64,000 nucleotides of DNA, from the NCBI GenBank assembly GCA_029876055.1, contig CM056875.1, forward strand, positions 1,426,001 to 1,490,000, written 5' to 3'. The DNA is from Madurella fahalii. Lineage: Eukaryota > Ascomycota > Sordariomycetes > Sordariales. The translations under genes were made by a program, and so were the position numbers. The notes under the pieces are model-generated. The model was given only the letters and a program-made list of their open reading frames with translations, had not been told where the DNA came from and searched no databases. Positions 57,888 to 64,000 of this stretch are shown here, in pieces. Positions within the stretch are counted from its first letter, which is position 1. Each line of letters begins with the position of its first letter.

Positions 57888-58636
57888 GGTTGCCGTGTTG
57901 ATGTTTGTTGATTCTGTGGCGATTGCTGGATGTAACAGAGGGTGAAACAGTAGGAACTGCGAGAAACCTCCCACGCTGCCGGCTCCGGGCTCTTAAGAAC
58001 AAGAGCAATTGCCCATCATCTCCCCATCTTTCCCCTCCATGCGATGGGGTCTCATGGCGGGGCAGAGACGGCGCTGCGGGTAAATCGCCGAAACAGCGCC
58101 AGTAACAGCGGCAGTGACCCCTGAATCTCCAGCGCCTGTTTACGCAAAAGGAGCTGGAACAGCCCCACTAGCGCCGAACACGGCCAATCAGGTCTCATAC
58201 GTAGTATCTCCGCGCATTCCCCAAAGCAGACAGGCCGGGAAGAGCGTCCCCGGAACCGATTGGCGTTGTGCAGGCCTCGCGACGACGTCATTGCTAGGCA
58301 AGCCTCTTAGATATTTTCCCCGTTCTACTATTGTTGGGGAGTTCTCGAGTCAGAGGGCATAGCTAGATGGTTAGGAAAAAGAGAAGCAGTGTAGGATACT
58401 CTCATAGGAGACTTGAGCCAATCTCGGAAAGCAATCAATCTAATAAAGAGACGCTGACAACCCTTCCGTTTTCTGCAAAGAGCTTCCCCTCACGAGACCC
58501 CAATCCCGAATCCCATCATCCCATGGATCATCTCCTCTGGAAGGGACGTCCATTCTTGCGAAACTTCGTCTTGTCCTGCATTCACCGCACCTATAGTAGA
58601 TCCATCTCCCACCTCTCTCCGTCAAGCCAACACAAC
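57888..58636. promoter_or_regulatory. Shared divergent promoter region
   Basis: 749 bp between the start codons of the dehydrogenase (-) and the aldo-keto reductase (+), with no other gene. A common regulatory region is plausible. The plus-strand frame is open from ATG 58367 or ATG 58523 into the reductase, so part of this stretch could be coding. Confidence 0.5.
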
Positions 58637-59322
58637 ATGTCCGGTGGTGCCGACTCCACCGCGGCCATGCCGCCTATGATGTACGGCACCGCCTGGAAGA
58701 AAGACCGCACGGCCGATCTCGTCTACGAGGCCATCAAGGCCGGCTTTAGGGGCATCGACACGGCCGCCATGAAACGCCACTACGACGAGGCTCTCACGGG
58801 CGAAGGCATCTGCCGCGCAATTAGCGAGGGCATCGTCTCCCGCAAAGACCTCTTTGCAAGCCCCCCCCCCCCCCCGGGCCCCACAAACGCCCTTGTTCGC
58901 CTCTCCCAAACTAACTCATCTACGTCCCTTGCCTCACCCACAGATCCAAACCAAATTCACACCCAACGACGACTCTCTCCCCAACCGCGACGCCCCGATT
59001 CCCTCGCAAATTCACACCTCTCTCGCCGCATCACTCTCCAACCTCTCCACCCCGGATCACCAAACAACAACAGCAACAACAACCCCCTACCTCGACGCCG
59101 TCCTCCTCCACGCCCCGTACCCCAACCCAGCCGACACCCTCGTAGCCTGGCAGACCCTGCAACTCTACCTCCCGTCCTCCCCAGACCCGTCACGAGCAGG
59201 CAAGGTCCTCCAACTGGGCCTCTCCAACGTCACCCTGCCCATACTAACCCTCCTGGTCTCCTCCTCCGCTCCGTCGCCACCCCCGACCATCATCCAGAAC
59301 CGCTTCTACTCGAAGGGAACCG

Positions 59323-59358
<36 letters not shown>

Positions 59359-59726
59359 TAGCAACAGGTGAAGCAGAAGAAGAGGAGGAGGAAGACCGCT
59401 ACGACGCGGCGGTGCGCGCCTGGTGCAAGCAGCACGGCGCCAAGTACCAGGGGTTCTGGACGCTGACGGGGAACGCGCGGGTGTGGCGGAACGAGGGGTT
59501 CGTGCGGGAGCTGGCCGAGGGCGCGGGCATCTCGCGCGCCGCGGCGTGGTACGTGCTGCTGATGGACGAGGGGGTGGTGGTGCTGAACGGCACGGGCGAC
59601 ATCGGCGGCCACATGCGGGAGGACCTGGAGGCGTGGGGCCGGGTGGAGGCGTGGCGGGCGGCGGGGAACGAGGCGGCGTGGCAGAGGTGTTGGACGGGGT
59701 TTCGGCGGCTGTTGAGGAGCGGTTGA
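58637..59726 (+). CDS. Aldo-keto reductase family protein
   Basis: Predicted NAD(P)H-dependent carbonyl reductase. Two exons are proposed: 58637-58855 and 58944-59726, giving 333 aa, with an 88-nt GC-AG intron (TTT|GCAAGC...CCACAG|ATC) that contains a C15 run. The join gives KDLFIQTKFTPND, a canonical AKR strand. Catalytic tetrad candidates are all present: Asp in GFRGIDTAA, Tyr in MKRHYDEAL, Lys in QTKF, His in VLLHAPYPNP. Other family blocks are PPMMYGTAWKKDRTADLV at the start and VLQLGLSNVTLPIL. An Ala/Gln tract coded by repeated GCAGCAGCA (about 59327-59360) and a Glu run lie in a surface loop. In-frame ATGs at 58523 and 58367 would add an Arg-rich N-terminal extension that might target mitochondria. 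Substrate unknown. Confidence 0.88.
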
Positions 59727-60394
59727 ACGGGGCATGATTGGGTACTGTACACCCCCCAGCGGAGGGCCCGATAAGAGGGGGCCAATGCGGCTGGGTTGGG
59801 TGGTCATGAGTGTGACTAAGGGGTGATTGGAATGGTGTTGGAGGCTTGGTCTGATCCAGGGGCTGTCATGTCGTCATCGTTTTCTGGGTGCTAATTAAAC
59901 ACATGTTCAAGTTAAACGGTATATCTGACACATCGTGGTGATATTCTGTGTTGACTGGCCGAAATATTGCCTTTCAGACGGAGAAGATCGTGTAAGGGGG
60001 ATTGTAAGCGTCAATGCTCCTCTCGTTTCCACCTTCTTATGCTCTTCTTTTAAAATCATTCTGGTCGTTGCCACACGTCACATCATCTTTGCCCATTAAG
60101 ATTCTCGTATTCGTCCTTGCTAGAGCCAAAGTTGACTACTGACACGAGAATCATGAAAGCCACAATGAAGTAACGACGCCAGTGGCCGTTGCCCTTATGG
60201 GAGCTGGAGACGGCATCCCTACCACTTCTGTTGCCAATCTGGGGGGGAAGAGGCGTCTGACATTAAACACGAGAGTAGAAGTCAATATATTGCTTTGCAT
60301 AATAAAACCTCGACGGCGGACGGCCTTCTCATCAATACTGGCCCAACGCGCCATGATAAATGCGGACCAGTCAACAAACCTTCTATCCGCCATA
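59727..60394. other. Intergenic between convergent genes
   Basis: 3' flanks of the aldo-keto reductase (+) and PCF11 (-). GTACTGTAC lies at 59742-59750, just 15 bases after the reductase stop. No gene seen. Confidence 0.55.
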
Positions 60395-62956
60395 TCAATA
60401 TTCCTCCATCTTCATCTTGCCTCTAAATCCGCCAACATCATCCTATTCATCAGTCAGCACCACCTTTGCCTCTCCCATCGTCTCAGTAACCTAAAAGACT
60501 CACCTCTGCCTTCCTCTTCCCGAGCACCCTCTCCGGCGTCGGCCGCTGGTTATACGCCATGCTCCCCGCCGCTTCGCGATGGCAGCTCGCGTGGTAAACC
60601 CTCTCCCCGACCCTCACCGCGTCGGTCCATACCCACTCCTGCGCCTCGTCCAGCCACTTCATCTCGAACCGCTCCTGGCAGATGGGGCAGGTATTGTTCA
60701 CGCGCGACGAGTCCTCCGGCACGGGGAGGTACTGCTGCTGCTGCGCCCTGGAGGAGGCGGCACTCTTGCCGCCGCCGGCGGGGCGCTTGGCGATAGCGGC
60801 ATCGTCTAGGAAGTCGGGCGTAGAGGACGACGAGAGATCTTGCGGTGCGACGTAATCCGTGTCGATCGCCTCGCGGGAGCGGATCCAGTCCTGGTTATTG
60901 GAGTGAGATGGGGGATCAGAAAGGCGTGAGGGATGACGGTGCGAAACTTACCAGCTCGTCAACATACCAGCTTCTGTGCTGGCCGCGCTTCTCGGCTTCC
61001 GTGATACGCTGGTGCACGCGGAAGTGCCAGTCCATGTGCGCCGTCTTCTTACGGCGGCCTTCCTCGTCGGTCTTGAACCGTCGGCCGCACTGGGTGCAAG
61101 GCGGTCCTAGGTCCTCATGTAATTGGGCGATCAAATGTGGGCGGAAGCTGTAAAGGGAGTATTAGCCCAGCTCGCTCGCTCAGAATCTCCTGGTCAGAAA
61201 CAATGGGAACTCACATCTTCAATGAAGCCGGCTTGAGCTGAAGGCTAGTATCCGGCGGCAAAGGAAACCCACTCATGCCAGGAAGCGCTGGGACAGCAGG
61301 AACAGCAGGAGCGGGGCCCGCCGAGCCCCCGATCAGGCCGGACTGCCTCAGCATAGCCAGTAGCGCAGAAGGGTTTGCCGACGGAGCAGCCGCTGGTTGC
61401 GGAGGCTCGGCAGGTCTTTGCGGAGGCGGCGACCGCAGAGCTGCTGTGGCTGGCGGGAGAACAGCAGGAGGTGGTTGTGGTGTAGGGACCTGCTGAGGCG
61501 TGACAGACTTCCGAGCAGCCCCAGCTATGAGCGTAGCCAAAGCTCCTTGCCCAAAGAGTGCGTCTATGGACACGCCCCCTCCGCCTGCGGCCGGGGGAGG
61601 TGCTGCCGGAGGTGGCACCGCTGCAGACGACGGAGGACGAGCCAAAGCTGCCGCGACCGCTGCTAACGCCGCCGGCGGGACGGGCGTCGGCTGCTGAGAC
61701 ACAACCGGGGGTGTTGGGGTGGTGTAGGGGATACCAGCATGTGCGAGGTGAGGTGCAGCGGCGGCAGCAGCAGCAGCAGAAACAGCAGGTCCACCAGTGG
61801 CTGTTGGACGTGGCTGAGACTGTGAGCGCATGTTTACGGCAAGTTCAGCAACTCGATCTCTAATGATCATCAACTGATCCTGAGGCGTCTCTTGGCTCTG
61901 GATTATGGTTTGCAAGTCCAGCAATGCCTTCAGTCTTGTCTGTTTACTAGTATCAAGTGGATCCTGTGCAAATTCCGCCTTCTCCGCAATGATCAGTTGC
62001 TGGATATCATCTTTCAACTTGTCTATGCTTAATCCTGGTTGCGGAGTGCCATAGACATCCCGCCCCGCCGGCTGCTGATACGGAGGCAGTGCCCCGGCCG
62101 ACGGAGCGGGCTGCGGTGTTGCGCGATGCGGAATCGCATTTGGGCCCTGAGGAGCCATCAGCAAACTGCGAAAGGTATGACGTGGAAATCGAATGTACCT
62201 ACGTTGACGGGGCGCATCGGATACGGCTGCTGTGCCAGCGCCGCATCCGGGTACTGCCCGTTGGACGGGGGAAACGGAGGCTGTCCATGCGGTGGAGGTT
62301 GGTATGGCCTGGCGGTTGGTGGTGTGGGCGTATCTCGGCTGGGAGCCGGGGCGCGGCCGCGGAGGAGCTGCTGCTGGCCCTGAAAGCTGGATTGTTGAGC
62401 GGCAAGAGCGGCGCTCCGCGCAGCCATCAGGGCGTTCTCAATCGGCCGGACTAGCTCCATCGGAAAGACGGGCTTCGTCGAGATGGAGCCTGGTACCGGT
62501 TCCTTCCACGTCTTGAGCATCTCGTCCATCTTCCGTCGTGTCGCATTGTCCACCTTGGTGTAGGCGCCCATGAATATTGAATAGAGTTTTGGCCCAAAGT
62601 AGAGCGCATAGGGCGTCGGGACATTTTTTACGACCGAATCAAGCACATAGAGCGCCGGCAGCGTCCGGGACGGTGAGACCTAAGCGCGAGTCAGCTTCTC
62701 TGCAAGTCATAAGGAGGCGACTGTCGGCCACAGAGCCCAAAGCCCCAAGCCCCGGGATACGGATCGACCCGAGCTAGTCGCATTCCGGGCATACCTTCTT
62801 GATGTGATTCTGCAGTACCTCGGCGATTGCGAGGCCGTGGTTCGCGTTCTCTCGCGCGATGTTGGTCAAGGTGGCAATCTCGATTCGGGAGTTCATGGTC
62901 AGGTCCTCCAGCGCCTGCCGGTAATCTTCGGCAACATCGGCCGCGTTATCCGCCAT
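60395..62956 (-). CDS. PCF11: mRNA cleavage and polyadenylation factor PCF11
   Basis: CF IA subunit that binds the RNA polymerase II CTD and couples 3'-end cleavage to termination. Six exons are proposed: 62956-62795, 62679-62203, 62146-61215, 61147-60952, 60890-60504 and 60442-60395, giving 733 aa; introns are 115, 56, 67, 61 and 61 nt. The N-terminal CTD-interacting domain (1 to about 135) includes DYRQALEDLTMNSRIEIATL, VSPSRTLPALYVLDSVVKNV and YFGPKLYSIFMGAYTKVD. A Gln/Pro/Ala-rich middle follows. Two zinc-finger regions flank the Clp1-binding part: CTQCGRRF...MDWHFRVHQRI and CPICQERFEMKWLDEAQEWV...HASCH. The short last exon (DDVGGFRGKMKMEEY) fits the family's basic/acidic end. The exon-3 acceptor (CTCAG|GGC at 62147) was chosen because it alone keeps frame. 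Confidence 0.93.
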
Positions 62957-64000
62957 GGTGATGTTGCGAATTGGGTAATAAGAGAAATGGGATACCCGCC
63001 AACCAGCAGGTGATGTCAATCGAGAAGACAACCAAGGGTCGGTTGACCGTGGGGGAAATGCGCAGAAGGGATCCTCTAGCAATTCCAGTGGCTTAGGCAG
63101 GAGTAGAAGTTTTCAGCGATGGTCTTCTGTACAGAGACGAGGGCAATAGAGTAAAAAGAGCTATTGTCTCGCCCAGAAACCACCACCCCAAGCGCCCTGA
63201 ACGTGATGCCCCCCAGGCTCAAAATCCTCCACCAGCCTGCCAGGCCGTTCCGGACACAGCGTCCAAAATCACAGTGCGCACACCATCCAAGACAATTGCT
63301 TTCTATAGCCGCGAACCCAATGGAGAGAGCGAATTAAACCACTTTGCGGCTGCAAAGCTTAAGGCTAGACGAGGTGTCGTGGGTTTGTAACTTTGCTGCA
63401 GGAAAGGGAGGCAAGAAGGATCGTGCGGGTTCTCGGCTACGCAACCTGGGAGTCGGCGCCCGACGTGCGGAGCAGGTGAATGTCACTTGGTAGGAGTCAC
63501 TCGCGCCGCAGGATGCGGGAGGTCTTCGGTTGTGTGCGGACCACGCGTTGGGAAAAATGGTGATTGAGCTGTTGAGCACGCTGTTGTCCGGGCGGGTGGG
63601 CGAGGATGAAGCACGAAGGACAAAGGCTGGATTATCATTAGCTAATCAGAGTTAGACGCACGAGCCAATTGCCACCCCAGCAGAGGCCGATATCACACGG
63701 GTTCACCTGCCAAAAATAACTGGTCTGCGTACAGTACGAATTGCAAATTCGCATCTGGGAACTTTAAGTGTGCAGTTTCACAGTCTTTTGTTGTCATTAA
63801 TGCCTAACATTCGCAGATACCAATCATCACCCAAATTCGTTAGCGATGTCACCTGACGGGCCGGTCTCACATTACGTCGGGAACACATACAACAGCGAGC
63901 CTTGATCGAGTAATACCATCCTCCCATATTAAGAAGTACACTCAAAGCATGTAAAGCGTATCGTTGGGCGCTATGCCAAAGCCAAGACTACATCCACCCA
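62957..64000. other. PCF11 promoter side and window end
   Basis: About 1 kb with no supported gene. CGTACAGTACG lies at 63728-63738. Any gene continuing past 64000 is not visible here. Confidence 0.5.

Noticed and set aside
61397..61863. Plus-strand Arg/Cys-rich open frames
   Set aside because: They are antisense to the Pro/Ala-rich exon 3 of PCF11.

Overview
The window reads as a filamentous ascomycete chromosome, most likely Sordariomycetes and probably Sordariales (Chaetomiaceae-like). The evidence is a velvet gene (veA), a fungal Zn2Cys6 regulator, a GH128 wall enzyme, short spliceosomal introns (about 46-150 nt, GTRNGT donors, CTNAC-type branch sites), GC-rich coding DNA, and long ORF-poor, pyrimidine-rich 5' leaders. 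No transposon, CRISPR array, rRNA gene or prokaryotic operon was seen. Exon models below were built by hand from splice signals, frame continuity and family conservation.

Layout: veA (1746-3431, +) with a long leader; an uncharacterised low-complexity protein (4737-6659, +); a membrane-anchored SPT23/MGA2-type transcription factor (8004-12285, -); an NHA1-type Na+/H+ antiporter (13683-15592, -); a tRNA-Gly(UCC) (16358-16429, -); the TAD3 subunit of the tRNA A34 deaminase (17166-18462, -); divergent from it, a bifunctional PFK-2/FBPase-2 (21222-23394, +); a tubby-C-like candidate (24431-25543, -); a Zn2Cys6 regulator of the UPC2-like type (26812-28631, -); a secreted GH128 glucanase-like protein (32513-33754, +); an eleven-exon seven-transmembrane protein (34598-36556, -); a transmembrane RING-H2 ligase candidate (39230-40982, -); tubulin cofactor B (43076-44108, -).

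After a gene-poor stretch of about 6 kb come a Myb/SANT regulator whose first exon I could not find (about 50620-52100, +), the TRM9 wobble-uridine methyltransferase (53577-54656, -), a Gfo/Idh/MocA dehydrogenase (56589-57887, -) head to head with an aldo-keto reductase (58637-59726, +), and the mRNA 3'-end factor PCF11 (60395-62956, -).

Most genes are unrelated housekeeping or regulatory genes. Three touch tRNA wobble decoding (tRNA-Gly-UCC, TAD3, TRM9), probably by coincidence, and one head-to-head pair (dehydrogenase/aldo-keto reductase) may be co-regulated. The less ordinary items are the uncharacterised 7TM gene, the MGA2-type gene whose membrane anchor sits in a separate last exon, a recurring intergenic GTACNGTAC word, two GC-AG introns, and the missing start of the Myb gene.
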